NCBI GenBank assembly: GCA_949316495.1
Contig: OX439010.1
Coordinates: forward strand, 16,734,809 to 16,798,808
Source of the DNA: Amphiduros pacificus
Lineage: Eukaryota; Annelida; Polychaeta; Phyllodocida; Hesionidae
Length of the DNA stretch: 64,000 nt
Direction: 5' to 3'
In this document: one piece after another, positions 41,833 to 54,600 of the stretch
Layout: each line of letters begins with the position of its first letter
Position numbering within the stretch: position 1 is the first letter of the stretch
Notes under the pieces: model-generated
The model's database searches: none
What the model saw: the letters and a program-made list of their open reading frames with translations, nothing else
Told to the model about the DNA's origin: nothing
Made by a program: the position numbers and the translations under genes

Positions 41833-44800
41833 GTATGTGCCAAGTGTAAAGCTGCACATGATTTAATCCAACCTCTAGTTTGTTGGATATTTAGGCCAGT
41901 GATAGCTAACTGGCAGTTCACTTATGGAGTACCACTACATTTGTCTTGATTCATGAATATTTTCTGCTAAAAGTCTGTTTTGGAATTTTACTGTCTTGAG
42001 GATTTCACCCTGTTTGACATTGAGAAAAGCAGCTGTATTTGGACATAAAAAGCCCAAAATTTGGATGGCTGCGGGTAAGTCCTTTGTATGAATGCATGGT
42101 ATGGTTTGTTGAGGTTGGTTATTAAGGGGGCTGCCATGGGAGAGACGAGGGGGCAGGCACAGTGTGCGTGGTGGGTGACTGGCTGGCAGCCCGGGCTAGG
42201 CTAGGCAGGCCAGGCCTGACAGGGTAAGAGACCGGTGATGGTGTATGCTGCCGACTCCAGTGTAAACACAGCATGGGCGCACAGAATAGACCTGCTCTGC
42301 ACTGGTTCACCAAGCACCCAGACAGACATTGTATCTAGCTAGATTAATACCATGCTCTGCCTCTATTTCACATTAACTGCCTGAATTTCATACATCCTTA
42401 TTGGCATAGAAGGACAATAAATAGTGATTTTTTAAGTTAATTTTTTTTTTAGTTTAAAAAAAAGGCAGATTAGATTTGAAATATTGTGATGTTTGCAGTT
42501 TATAGCGGGAGTGTTAAAGCTGTTTATTTAGGCAATTAAGTGAAATTTTGAATGTGTTTGAGAGGTGTTGTTTGGTGTAAAGATCAGCAGAAATGCCAGA
42601 AATGTTGACACTGTAACCATTATAGAACTCGGTATAAATGGATAACAAACAAGAGCAGTTGTTTAATGTTGTAGATCGGAGATGGTTTTGTGGCAATGCT
42701 AAGAGAACTGTAATGCAGTCATAACTATCTTTGTGTGAAGAGAAAACGCTGCCATGAGGGGTAAACGCGGTTCAAAGGCCACGAAGTGGAAATACATTTA
42801 ACTCTCTCCACTGCTGATCGTTTATAAAGCAAAAGGCGCCTTCTCAGAAAAAAAAATGTTCTTGACTGCTTGAAAATTAAACCATCCCCTTTAGTCATAG
42901 GTGGATACACGCCAGTATTAATTTACTCTTGGAGATGAAAGAGATGCAAAAAAAAACTTATCGTTGAGGTGTTAAATGCCACTTCTAATGCTGATATGAA
43001 AGGTGTGTGTTTAATAAAGGTCTATGTTGATGTAAAAAGGGACATTAGAAGTGACAAGATTACTTGTCATGTGATGCAGTATTCAAATCAGCTCTGCACC
43101 AATCAGATCTCTCCGTGGAACGAGCATGAAAGGAGCACTGGTTGTTATTAGCGGAGGAGGGCGTGTGATGAATAGCGTGGAAATGTAAGCCAGAGGTGAT
43201 TTATCAGGAAACAGCTGGTCAATAGGTCACCCAGGCCCGGTCTGACCAGGGTAATTAAAATTAAGCATTATCGCCAAGGCGATGGCAAACGAGAGTGATA
43301 AAGAAGGAGTAGCAAGTTAGTTAGTGCACACATATTTTGGATAAGGAAAGAAACCTTGCTGCTGATATACTTGATAAACTCAAGTAGCCGCTAGATCAAA
43401 CATGGAGAGGCTGTTTATATCTTCTCAACAACCTCTTCTCCAGATATATCACACAAAATGTTACACTTCTCTGATACAGTAAAATTAGATTTTTTTTTAT
43501 CTTTTCTTGTAAAGTTTTTATGTGGTTATTTTATTTATAGCCATTTTGTCACCATATAGCTCTTAATTTACTAGGTTGGAAATTTCCAGCATGAAACAAC
43601 GTTGGTATTGTATGGCTAAATTAATTACTTTGTCCAAATGCTAAAAGGTGCTTTGGTAAAATCCCAACTGGGCCCTTGTAAGCTGATAGGGCAATGAAGA
43701 CCTTGCATGATGTGAGGGCCTAATTACTGGCTCAGCAGGGGAGGAGAGAAGGCCATGCGGTGTGTCAGGGGGCTCACTGTGGGGAGCAAACTCCCGCCAC
43801 CACTTTGATGTACTTTTGCTATGCCACATTATGGTTTATGGCGCAGGATAAATAGTGCCCCCCTGGGGGCGCCAAACAGGCCCTGCTATTATGTCTAGCA
43901 GGCTCGGAATTATGGCTATGGATATTGGCAGGCAAGTAAACGGATTAGACCCGCTTACAGAGCTTACAAAGAACAGCCAACAAAAGCAAGACCAAAAAGC
44001 TTCAGTCTGCTCACACTCACCACAGTGCTCCACAAGGTTCACAAGTAACACAGGGGGAAAAAAACCTCCTTTTCTCATATATATATTTATATATATATTT
44101 AGAAGATAGGGCAGCCAATGTGACTTTGAATTGTGTCTTGGTTTAATGGCTGCACTCTTATAGACTGGTGAAAATTGGCAAGAATTCCAAGGAGACCACA
44201 AAAAAAAAAGCAAAAAAAAGCCTCGTGTTGTGTTTTGATGAACATAGGGGACCAGTAAGAGAGATTTCTGACTGATTCTCAGACTTTGAAGTGTCATCAG
44301 AGGTGACTTGCTCGGTGCAGGTGTGAGAAAGGTGAGTGAGGAACAGATATTGAAAAAAAATGAGGAACAAAACAGAAAAAGGTCATGTCCTTGTTTGTGA
44401 AAACCATGAAATAGTTATGCGTTTTTTATGGTCCTTTTTGGAACTAGCTAGAACCATCATCCTTGTCTGAATAGGTCTTTGACATTGTCTTTTATTACAC
44501 ATCTATGTGTGGTTATGATTTAAGGTAATAAATGAGGCATTAGTTTGTTTCATCCAGATTTCAATGGCCTCCTCATGAACTTATTGTTTTAGTTGTAAAT
44601 ATCATAGTTTTATCATGGTTCAATGTTTCTCGGTGTTTTTGATAGACATTTATACTTGTTAAAAGTTAGAATTGTATAGTCAGAAATCACTTCAAGCATA
44701 ACACAAAATAATGAAATTAAAATGTATCAGTCAAGTTGTTAGGACATGAGATTTGTTGCTAAAATATAGATGTGGTGATACTGCTCGTTTGACAAAGTTT

Positions 44801-46440
44801 GATGATTGATTTTCACTCCACAACAGTAACAAATGGAGCAGAGTGTATGAACAAAGGCTACAACATCGTCACTGTCATGTGCCTAAACCGGGCTTTGTCA
44901 GCGGCGGAAATAATTCAGCATTAGGCAGATTAATTTCTCTTGTTGTGTGTGATCGGGGCATTTTTGCCTACTCTGCCGTGCCTACTTTTATCACAGTATC
45001 AGATGCGCAGGTTGTTTTATCGATCGTACAGCACGGGGTGGAAGGCAACCTCGGAAGTGCATGAAAAATTGATGGGTATTTGTGCGAAGAACACATGTAA
45101 TAGGCGACTGTCACGTCCAAAAACACAGGTCTCCTCTCTGCGTTGCGGTTATGAAGCAGATGGGCAAATGCTTGAAATTCTCAGTTTGTTTACTAATTAA
45201 AATAATTAATGAAATCTTTTATGTGCAGGCAGTTTAATCCATTATGTATGACAGAAGGTAATAGTGTAAATGAAAGGGAGCCTCTCTGTTAGAAGATATT
45301 GATCTCATGACCGTGAGCATGAATTATTGAATATGATATTAACGGAAAGCACATGGAATGAAATATAGATTTGTTTCGGCAACCAACAGTGAAAAGATTT
45401 AAATGATTATGTGCTTATAGTTAACTGAATAAGACAAGGCGGAAATTTCATAGCTGATTTCTGTATTGATCGGATAAGGTGATTAAGAATTGGAGAGCTT
45501 AATTTATTAGGAGATTATAGGTAAGCTGTGGGGGGACTAGTGGGTATAGATAATTCATGTTTATTGAGTCTGTATAACTGCAAGCTTGTCCCAATGTGTT
45601 TGCCAAGTTTTATGTGACAGTTGCCTGTACAAATACTAGGCCGGGACTCTCAACAATAAAGCCGGCACTCATGACATATGGCGCTCAGCACCTGACGACC
45701 AATTAGCAGGCTTTCTGTCTGCAATAATGGCCTGTGATTGGTCCATGTGTACAACCTACCTGGCCGCCACCCTTGGGCGCTAAATTGATGCTTTTTGCCG
45801 TCCGCAGTTGATTGATGGTGTCTCGTATTCCGCTTACTTCTATTTTTTTATGTGGTTACACCTTGGATATAGTAATAGGCCTGAAATATATAAATGAAAG
45901 ACTTGCACAACTGCGATACAGTCACAAAACACTGTGTCGCTGTGTGTGGTCAGGCTCAGTTGACACGCCAACCCAGACCAAACCAATCGGCATACCTCCC
46001 CCCCTCCCCTCAGACAATCCTGACGACCCAGCACTGCTATATTACGGAGATGACTGGGCTGGGAAATATGCTATTACTTTGTGAATGCCGCCTTAGATGT
46101 GTGTGGAAGGTGGGTGTGGATCAGGAAACAGGTGGGTGATTGATGTCGCCTGGTAATCTCCACTTACTCATGTAGCAGATGACAGGGTGTCGGGCGGCAG
46201 CTCACGGCTCAGGATTCGGAGGCTGAGATGCTGCCTCGAGATGCTGCCTTTGAGATGTTTAACTAACAAAGTCAGCTTGCATGTGTGGCTCAGGCAGAGA
46301 CAGAGAGAGGGATTGGTGGACCTTGACATGTGTTGTAGCTGTTACAGGTTTTCCAGACTGGATACCCGGAGAGAGACATGTGGTGGTTATAGCGGTGGTT
46401 ATAAGTCAAGCCAGATATTGATGGTCATATTTAGAGTGGC
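41833..46440. other. Noncoding, probable first intron of the ZNF608/609-like gene
   Basis: No coding exon is supported. It includes short TA runs (44076-44099), a GC palindrome (ccccctgggggc) near 43859-43870, and several GC-richer islands (42120-42310, 45650-45790, 46190-46260) that could be regulatory. If the leader exon at 41832 is real, this is the start of a roughly 9-kb intron. Confidence 0.4.
43086..43107 (+). promoter_or_regulatory. CCAAT-containing motif, copy 2
   Basis: AATCAGCTCT, two bases (GC), then ACCAATCAGA. The arms are identical to the copy at 41466-41487. The surrounding sequence is otherwise unlike copy 1, so this is a shared short motif and not a larger duplication. Confidence 0.35.
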
Positions 46441-47190
46441 CAAGACAGGTCTAGAGTGGAAGGTGATATTTACCTCCAGCCAAGACAGGTCTGGATTGGA
46501 AGGTGATATTTACCTCCAGCCAAGACAGGTCTGGATTGGAAGGTGATATTTACCTCTAGCCAAGACAGGTCTAGAGTGGAAGGTGATATTTACCTCCAGC
46601 CAAGACAGGTCTCGAGTGGAAGGTGATATTTACCTCCAGCCAAGACAGGTCTGGATTGGAAGGTGATATTTACCTCCAGCCAAGACAGGTCTGGATTGGA
46701 AGGTGATATTTACCTCTAGCCAAGACAGGTCTCGAGTGGAAGGTGATATTTACCTCCAGCCAAGACAGGTCTAGAGTGGAAGGTGATATTTACCTCTAGC
46801 CAAGACAGGTCTGGATTGGAAGGTGATATTTACCTCCAGCCAAGACAGGTCTAGAGTGGAAGGTGATATTTACCTCTAGCCAAGACAGGTCTCGAGTGGA
46901 AGGTGATATTTACCTCCAGCCAAGACAGGTCTGGATTGGAAGGTGATATTTACCTCCAGCCAAGACAGGTCTAGAGTGGAAGGTGATATTTACCTCTAGC
47001 CAAGACAGGTCTCGAGTGGAAGGTGATATTTACCTCCAGCCAAGACAGGTCTGGATTGGAAGGTGATATTTACCTCCAGCCAAGACAGGTCTAGAGTGGA
47101 AGGTGATATTTACCTCTAGCCAAGACAGGTCTCGAGTGGAAGGTGATATTTACCTCCAGCCAAGACTGGTCTGGATTGGAAGGTGATATT
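46441..47190. repeat. 40-bp minisatellite, 19 copies, with a 120-bp trimer structure at its 3' half
   Basis: The unit is 40 bp: CAAGACAGGTCT, then a seven-base variable block (GGATTGG, AGAGTGG or CGAGTGG), then AAGGTGATATTTACCT, then CCAGC or CTAGC. Copies start every 40 bp from 46441 to 47161 with almost no indels. Units 10-18 repeat the trio GGATTGG/CCAG, AGAGTGG/CTAG, CGAGTGG/CCAG exactly, a 120-bp higher-order unit repeated three times. Earlier units mix the same variants irregularly. Each unit holds AGGTGA-TAT-TTACCT, an imperfect inverted repeat with a 3-bp spacer. The array lies about 3.6 kb upstream of the first coding exon. Confidence 0.96.
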
Positions 47191-50100
47191 ATTTATAAGG
47201 CAGCACCAGATATGATTTTTTTTGTTTGTTTGATGGATGTCAAGACAAGTATCAGATTTCAGTTGGATTGTAAGAGTGGTTCATTAGCTTGAATAGACCC
47301 GTATATCGTGTGGTCGACCTGCTGTATGTTCAGAGGACTAAGTTGACCTGTATGTCCTGAGGGCTTTGGGTGGTATAATGGCACAGGGACTGCCGCAGGT
47401 TCCAGCCTTACACACTAGGAGGGCATGTTTATAGTTGCTATCTGGCTGATATTATCCTGTGTTCGGGGGTATCTCTGGGGGTATCTCTGCCGTCCACCTC
47501 CCATACCTATCTACCGTGCCTATCTACCTCTACCGTTATCACACCACAGACAGGGCAGCTGCAGCCTGGGTCTATGCGAAGCATGGCGGGCAGGGCCTTG
47601 CATGCAGGTCAAGCTGTATTGATCAGACTCTGTCAGTACCAGACCATCTAGTATGTTGCCCACTGGGCAAGGGTCAACACACTGGTCTTGGCCCACTCTT
47701 TGACACTCGAAAGCACATGTAGGGATTTGTGGCAGCAGTGGTGGTTGTGTGTGTTTTTTATTCATTCAGAAGCATGCTTCTCTCTAAACAACCTTGGGAG
47801 TTATATATCTGTGTTGTAGCAGCCCAGTGCTAGCCCTAGCCTCAGCCTTAGCCTCAGCCTCAGCCTTAGCCTCAGCCTTAGCCTCAGCCCTAGCCTCAGC
47901 CCTAGCCCTACTTAGCACGGTTGGTGGCAATCTTGTTGTGACCTGCTGATCAGTAGGGTCTTGTCTCAGACCCTGGCCTCAGCCTAACTCTAATCTAAGT
48001 ATCTTAACACATGCCTCACATTCCTCAGCAAACCCACATAGCTTCCCAGGCAGGAAATGAGATTTGTCAGACAGGTGTCTCCACTGTACAATACCTCACA
48101 GAGCCTGGCTGTGAGAAGAAAGGCCCTGATTAAGAATATAGTAAGAAAAAGTCTTATCATTATTGTCTGGGGGGAAAAGTGTTGAAAGGAGGGGATTTTT
48201 TCCCCCTGAAATTCTAAAGGCTTGAATATGTAGGATAAACGTGTGAGGTATATTTTTTTTCTTAAATTACAGTTGTAAAGGATAGTAAAAAGAAGAAAGT
48301 ATTTATTTGAAGTGAGGTCTCTGTGCTTTTTTAGCACCTGTTGTGTACAATTACAATTATATATATGAGGTTCAGATTGGTGATCAAATGACAGCTTTAA
48401 GCTTGTTGATTGGCAGCTGATTTCAGCTGAACATCACCATTAGAATATGCCATGTTCTTAATAGCTGTACCCCCTGCGGAGAAGTATAGCTCACTTTTAG
48501 GACCAAAATATTAAACCCAATCGAGAATTACAGTTAGCCAGTGTAAACAATGTAGGCTGGATTTCACCTGCTGGTGGTGTTAAGGGCGGCCTGAAATCCA
48601 CACAGACAGATGTCTCATTAACAGCTATTGTGCAAGCTGGGACACAGGTTGGCCAGGTTTAGCGGCATGGAGGTGAGAAAAATGCCATATGACAAAGCGG
48701 TGGTTTGTGAAGTGGCATCAAGGTGGTTGTCCTTCCGCTGCTGGGCAGTGTCCCACACCTGATTTCCCCCCAGGAAGTCTTGATTTACCCGTCACTGATT
48801 ACCAGTTGCATTGTGGGCCTGTCATCTCTTAGCCCACCGCCAGGTCTTATTGTAGAAAGAGGGGGGCTCCTGGGGCAAACATGCAGCACTCTAAATGGAG
48901 AACAGACAATGATGATTTGGGGGAGACTTTCATGAATATTCAATATGGTGGCCCATTTGAAGTCCCTCGCTTGGCCCTTTATTGTGTCATATTGTGCCTT
49001 CATTTTACTCTGATGAAAGCCAGCCCTCCAGCCATTCAACTTCCACTCCGTTTATTGGGTTCACAAGGTCGTGCTCAATTTGAATACGATTTACCTGCAT
49101 CACTGACGTATCTAATTGTCTGGGTCTTATGTTATCTATGGCTACAAAAAATGTATCCATCATAACAGACCGATGTAACTAGTGGAGATAATGTACAGAT
49201 CGTATATCAGCCAGTTCGGATCCAGCAAAAACCGAGGAGAAGATTGAATTTCATTATCTTTCTATAGTTGATTGTTTGCCAAGCATTATGAATAATAGAG
49301 TTATAAAATAAAGCCAAAACTCCAACAATCCCAAGTACAAATAATTAGATTTGCGGTCGAGTATCAATAACAGGTTTGGCCAAAAAAGTCAGTGTGTTTT
49401 TTTTCTTCTTCTTTTAACTTGGTGCAACCCACGTAGGTCAATAAACTACTCCAGTAATAAATACCTCCCTGCGGAGGAAGATAATAATGCAGACAGATAT
49501 GACAGATGGCGCTACCTAACCTGCCACACAGAACATACACAACAGGCTGGATGAAATGAAAATTGATTGTTACCGATTTGGAGAGACTTTTATATGCTTG
49601 TAATGTGATGACTATGTTGAGCACAATGGGTTTCCTTGAACTGGGAACCACTACTTGTCTCGTTCAGTGCCATATTTTCTCATCCGTGAGGCCTAATTGG
49701 CAATATGAACTTTTACACGCCCAGTTTTGGCAAATAGAAAATTTTTCAAAGCTTACTTGTATTTGTGTGAAGAAGAGCCTCAGGAAAGATATGAATATGT
49801 TTTTTTTCTAAAGTTCTTGACCTCATATAAATGTGAAAAATACAAGGACATATTGCTGTCAATGCGATGCTAAATATATTCCACACACAAATGATTAAAT
49901 TCATATTAGAAATTAAACTAGTGTTATAAAAAAGAAATAAAAATGATATGATGAATTATGAAATAGAAAAAATAATGTTCGATGATTGAATAGACTTTTG
50001 CTCAGCTTTGCATGCGAAAAGCCAATTAGTGAAAATCAGGTTCTTTGAATCAACATCAATAGATTATTTCACTGAGCGAGATCGGCAGATTACAAATTTG

Positions 50101-50791
50101 TGTATGAGAAGAAATGATCAGATGTGATTATAGAGTTGCTGAGTGGTTAGTGCGAGTGTGTGTGATATTGTTAGCTTCTTTTAATGATGACCATTAGATT
50201 GTGTCATTTCCCTGTCAATAGACTGTGTAATTATACCTTAAGTGGGTTTGATTGGCAGCGTGCCATTTAGCCAGTTACAGATTCCCAAGGGTTGTGGGGC
50301 AGTGGTTGTATTTATATTCAAATTCTGGTTTTGTCTGTTGGCCTTGGCTTGTCCCTTTGGTTTAAATGGAATCCATAGATTAGACAGAGGGGAGGAAAGT
50401 AGACTATTACTGAATACCAACTTAACCAAATACCATGCATGCATTCTAATGTTGGGACTACTACCTCACTGACAAAAACATCTCAAAAGAAATATTTTCT
50501 ATATATATATATATGTCAACACATGTTGTGTGAGAATGAAAAAATGAATCGTTATGGCTGTTATGTGTTAATATTGGATGTATTCTGACATGTTTAGCTT
50601 CATTTTAAAAGGTCTAATCTTGTGTGTTATGGGGAGAGTGGGGTTGCAGACCTTCATATTGATTTTGTGATTAACTCACTGACGCCCAACTGCAACTCAC
50701 TCTCTCTCTATTGACTTTGTGTGAAGATCGCAAGACCTTTTTTCCATAGAAGATTTCTGAGATTGATTTTGTTGCGTTTGTATCATTGCAG
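47191..50791. other. Noncoding upstream or first-intron sequence
   Basis: No coding exon is supported. A CTCF-like half match (CAGATGGCGCTA) occurs near 49503-49514. A short (AT)n run lies at about 50500-50514. The sequence just before 50792 (tgtatcattgcag) is a good splice acceptor for the first coding exon. Confidence 0.45.
47830..47911. repeat. Hexanucleotide repeat, GCCTCA / GCCTTA / GCCCTA variants
   Basis: About 13 hexamers in a row, mixing GCCTCA, GCCTTA and GCCCTA. It resembles but does not match the telomeric CCCTAA repeat. Confidence 0.88.
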
Positions 50792-50839
50792 GTTCTCCAT
50801 GCTGTGTAGTAGCAGCGGTTTGTCTGGTCGCCGACTCCA

Positions 50840-51679
50840 ATGCCTAGCCAGGGTGTGCTGGGGACCCGTCCTCCACAGGCTGCTCCAAGCCGGGCTATTC
50901 AAGCCAATAAAAACGCTTCTGCGACAGCGGCAGCGGCGGTCAGCGACAGCTCAGACTATGATGACGAATCTGACTGGGACTTTGGAGTGGGCAATCTAGT
51001 AATCGACCTGGATGCCGACATAGAAAAGACTAAGAACCTGAACAATAACAACAAGACGACCACTGGCGCCCCCACTGCGCAAGTCGTCAAAGGGAGCAAA
51101 ATGAGCTCGGTGGAACATCAGGCCACCGACTACAAAGGTCTCAAGATGAAAATAAAACGCACAAAAAACGTAGGTGCTAAGTCGTCAGAGGCTAAACACG
51201 AGATTGTGAAATCGGATGGAAAGTCTGGTGGTGCTGCAAATGCAAATAACACGGCCACACCAACGGAAAGTACCGGAGGCAGCGCAAATGTGACAAACTC
51301 GCCACACACAGATAAAGCGAACAAGCACAGTAGTAATATGGATAAATCCGCCAACAAGGGACGCGGAGTACACAAGAAGGTGAAGGAGCGTGGTAGAGGC
51401 ACTGCCGCCGCCACCATGGACCAATGTTTAAGCAATGGAGGTCCTTGTATAGGTGGCGCAGCAGTCACCTCAAATAGTGGAGTAAGTACACTTTCTTCCT
51501 CGGATCTCTCCTCAACTCTTACTGGCAGTGTGTCTGTGGATTTAGGTGACCGTTTGTCTTCACCGTTCACTGTTAAAAAGGAAACGACACCCGCCCATGA
51601 CCCATATGAGTTTAATGCCAAAGTGGAGGACAATAGGCCCACTGGGTTCCCACATAAGAAGATAAAATTAGAAACCAAG
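50840..51679 (+). CDS. ZNF609: Coding exon 1 of the ZNF608/609-like gene (280 codons)
   Basis: The exon probably begins at 50792 after the acceptor ttgcag. The frame opens at ATG 50840, and an in-frame TAG at 50810-50812 rules out a start further upstream in this exon. It ends at GAAACCAAG followed by the donor GTATGT (51680), phase 0. Residues 36-63 ([14 protein letters not shown]...) match the conserved N terminus of ZNF608/609. The remainder is Ser/Thr/Lys/Asn-rich without a fold I recognise, ending in a basic KKIKLETK. The start context (tccaATGc) is weak, and another ATG at 50799 lies upstream out of frame. Confidence 0.92.
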
Positions 51680-54600
51680 GTATGTACAGCAGACGGCCTG
51701 TATAAATCATCATAGCCTAGACCAGTGTGATTGCTGCCAACATAAACTGCATGACTTTCACTCTCCTAACATGTGTGTCGCTTGAAACATGATTTTTGAT
51801 TACGCCATTTTTTATATATTTTTTTTTAGTTGTGAATCATTTTTTTGGGCATGCTAAATTTTACATAATGTGAAAATTAATGTAATCAATGTTAGAGTGG
51901 AAATATTTTGGTCGTGATGAGTTCCCAAATGTGATTTCCAGAATGCATAGATGTGTGGGAATAGATAATGAAATGTTGAGGGGATGACGCATGAAATTGA
52001 TATTCATGAGAAGTTATGGGAAATAGATAGGCCTTTGAAAGTAGGAATAGTTGAAGAGGGACCTTGTACTGTGTGTACTGGCAAAATGTCCCGACATCTG
52101 AGATAGGAACTCAGCATGAGAGAATGGAAGAGGGGGGGGAAGGGTCAATTGACAGGATGGCATTGATGACCCCCAGGGCACAGAACACATGGACCAGCCC
52201 ACCCATAGGTTACAGGGGGTCAGAGATCACCACTCCTCTTGGGGTGCCAGGTGGGGTAAAATCCAGACTTCATCAAGAGTCGCCTTAAGCTATTTTATGA
52301 CCATGCCACCTTTATGACCCTCTTTATAAAATTGGTTTGGAACAGAAATGTTAGTCATATCTGATGATAAAATCACCAGGCATTGGGACCTCGCCAGTGG
52401 ACCTTTGACAAGTAAATCAAATCGAAAATTCAAATCTATTTAATTTGTTCCTAAACAAATTTACAGCATTTGCTTTTATATGAATACATGTTAGACTTTG
52501 ACACGCAGGTGGGAGGTAAGTATCGAGAGAGACAACACCATGCTTTGTTTTAGCTTTGTTTATGGGTAAACATTGATTTAGTGAAGAGGAAGGAAGCAAG
52601 GTATCAAGTTTAACCTTGTGGGGAGTGGATGGCAGACATGTCAGAGTGACAGTCTGATGGGAAGGAGGGAGGGGGGGATTCTGACAAATTACTGCTGTGT
52701 ACTTAGTGTATACACAACAGCAGAGGGGAGAGATTAAGCCAGCGTGGTCTGGAGGCTCTTCTTGCCTCTCAGGGGGGCCTGATAGGGGCGTCCATATATA
52801 AACAATGTGTCAGCCTCTCTCTCAATCATAGGGGATAGGGGCTCCAATGGGGTGGTTTAGGGATTATCATTATTATTATATTTATATTTTTTCATATGAA
52901 AATTATAATGTGTCAGGACATTTCTGTGAAAACCTCATTAATTTACGTTTACATCAAGCGCTTCGCAGATGTTTTACTTGGCAAAAATATGAGCAGAAAT
53001 CTATTTTACTTTCCTTATTTTTTACTCCCCCACATCAATGAGAAATGTCAACGTGTTTATATTTCACACTGCCTTTTTCTCATTGTTTATTCTGATCTCG
53101 GAGTGTTAGAAGAGTGTATGTTAGATATCTCTACGTGCCAGAGGTCATGGCAAAGTATGCTGTATGGACAACAAAGCTATATCATATAACTGCAGATTAC
53201 ATTGTGGCTTCATCACATACTAGGCGCCTTTCATATCACCAGTCTCCTACATCCCATGACTTTATCACTGCCACGGCCAGAATTGATTTCTCCTCGAGAA
53301 ATTGGATTGCATTTTATGGTACTTGGCACTAAATGAAATATAGGTTCATGATAGGCGGTATGAAGCTTGCAATAGCAGTATCACTTGTCGTAGCAGGATT
53401 GAGATAGAGCGTTTGGGATACACAGACAAAGGGAGGGCCGGGTGTAGAAATAGCAGGCAGGAAAATAGAGTGAAAGCTTGGCAGGTGGTCACGAATGGCT
53501 GGTGTCCGGGAGGCGGAAAACACCGCCTGCTGATTGGCCGGTTGGGACTGATGGCAAACCAGGCAGTCAGCGAGGAAGCACAGTGTAGTTGGTCTCTGGA
53601 GATGAGAGAGTGGCTACAGCATGGTGTAGTGGAAGTCAGGTGTGAGAGAGTGCATAGTGATGCAGGGGTGAGAGAGTGAGGCAGCCTCAGTGCTCTCATA
53701 TGGGTGATGGGGGTGAGAGAGTCAGTATGAGGTGATGGGAGTGAGAGAGTCTATAGAGTGCAGAAGGGAGGACGTGGCAGTGAGAGAGTGGCGGTACTTG
53801 ACTGTGAGAGAGTGTAGGCTTATCTGTCAGTGGGTGTCAGGCGTGTATCAACAAATGGTGTTAGCACATCATCTTCTAATCACACACTCCCACTCCACCG
53901 CTGCCAGACCGCCCGGGGATACCCACACCTCCCCAACACAACCCGGGGCACTGAAGGGTAATAGGCAAATCATTAGCAAGCAAAAAATAAATGTTTGAAA
54001 AGTAAACGAGAAAAGAATCCATTTTAGTTATTCATAAACTGACAGATAATTCACAAGCTATTAAAAAGCGTCAGTCCAGTTTTTAAAGAATAAATGTCCC
54101 AGTAAGTGAGTAACAGGAAATCAAGCATTTGTAAGATGATTACAATGATGTGGATCATTTTTGTTTTAAATTATTTTTTGACTTAATAGATTTTGTTGAA
54201 AAGAATTGAGTATGAAAAACTTTAGAGAAGTGTGGCACAATTTAGATGAGAATTTAAAAAAAGTTTTAATATCAAATTTAATTAAATGTTTTTTTCTGTA
54301 CATGCGGTAGATATTTAGCACAAATTACAGACATAGAAACAAGACTACTGAATAGATACAAAGAAATATAGTGTTTTTAGATGAGTCAGATTCTTAACAT
54401 CTCAGATGGTAAAGAAAGGTATTTTTCAAAACCCCAGGTCTGACACCAGATGACACATGAAGTCGGCCATTAACCTAACACCATCACTATACTTAATGAC
54501 TTGAGATTATTCAATACCATTTAGAAGCATAGTTTTTTTTTGTACCAGCTAAGAATGTTGTGTCATAGGTACGCTTGATGACATAGATGTGTGGACAGAT

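Noticed and set aside
47830-47911. Interstitial telomeric repeat
   Set aside because: The hexamers are GCCTCA, GCCTTA and GCCCTA, not the animal telomere repeat TTAGGG/CCCTAA.
50721-50999. A 92-codon + strand frame starting at 50721 as the true gene start
   Set aside because: It begins upstream of the splice acceptor at 50791 and is out of frame with the conserved N-terminal motif. Only its part from ATG 50799 could matter, as an upstream ORF.
51130-51678. A 182-codon open frame on the minus strand
   Set aside because: It is the antisense shadow of coding exon 1 of the ZNF608/609-like gene.
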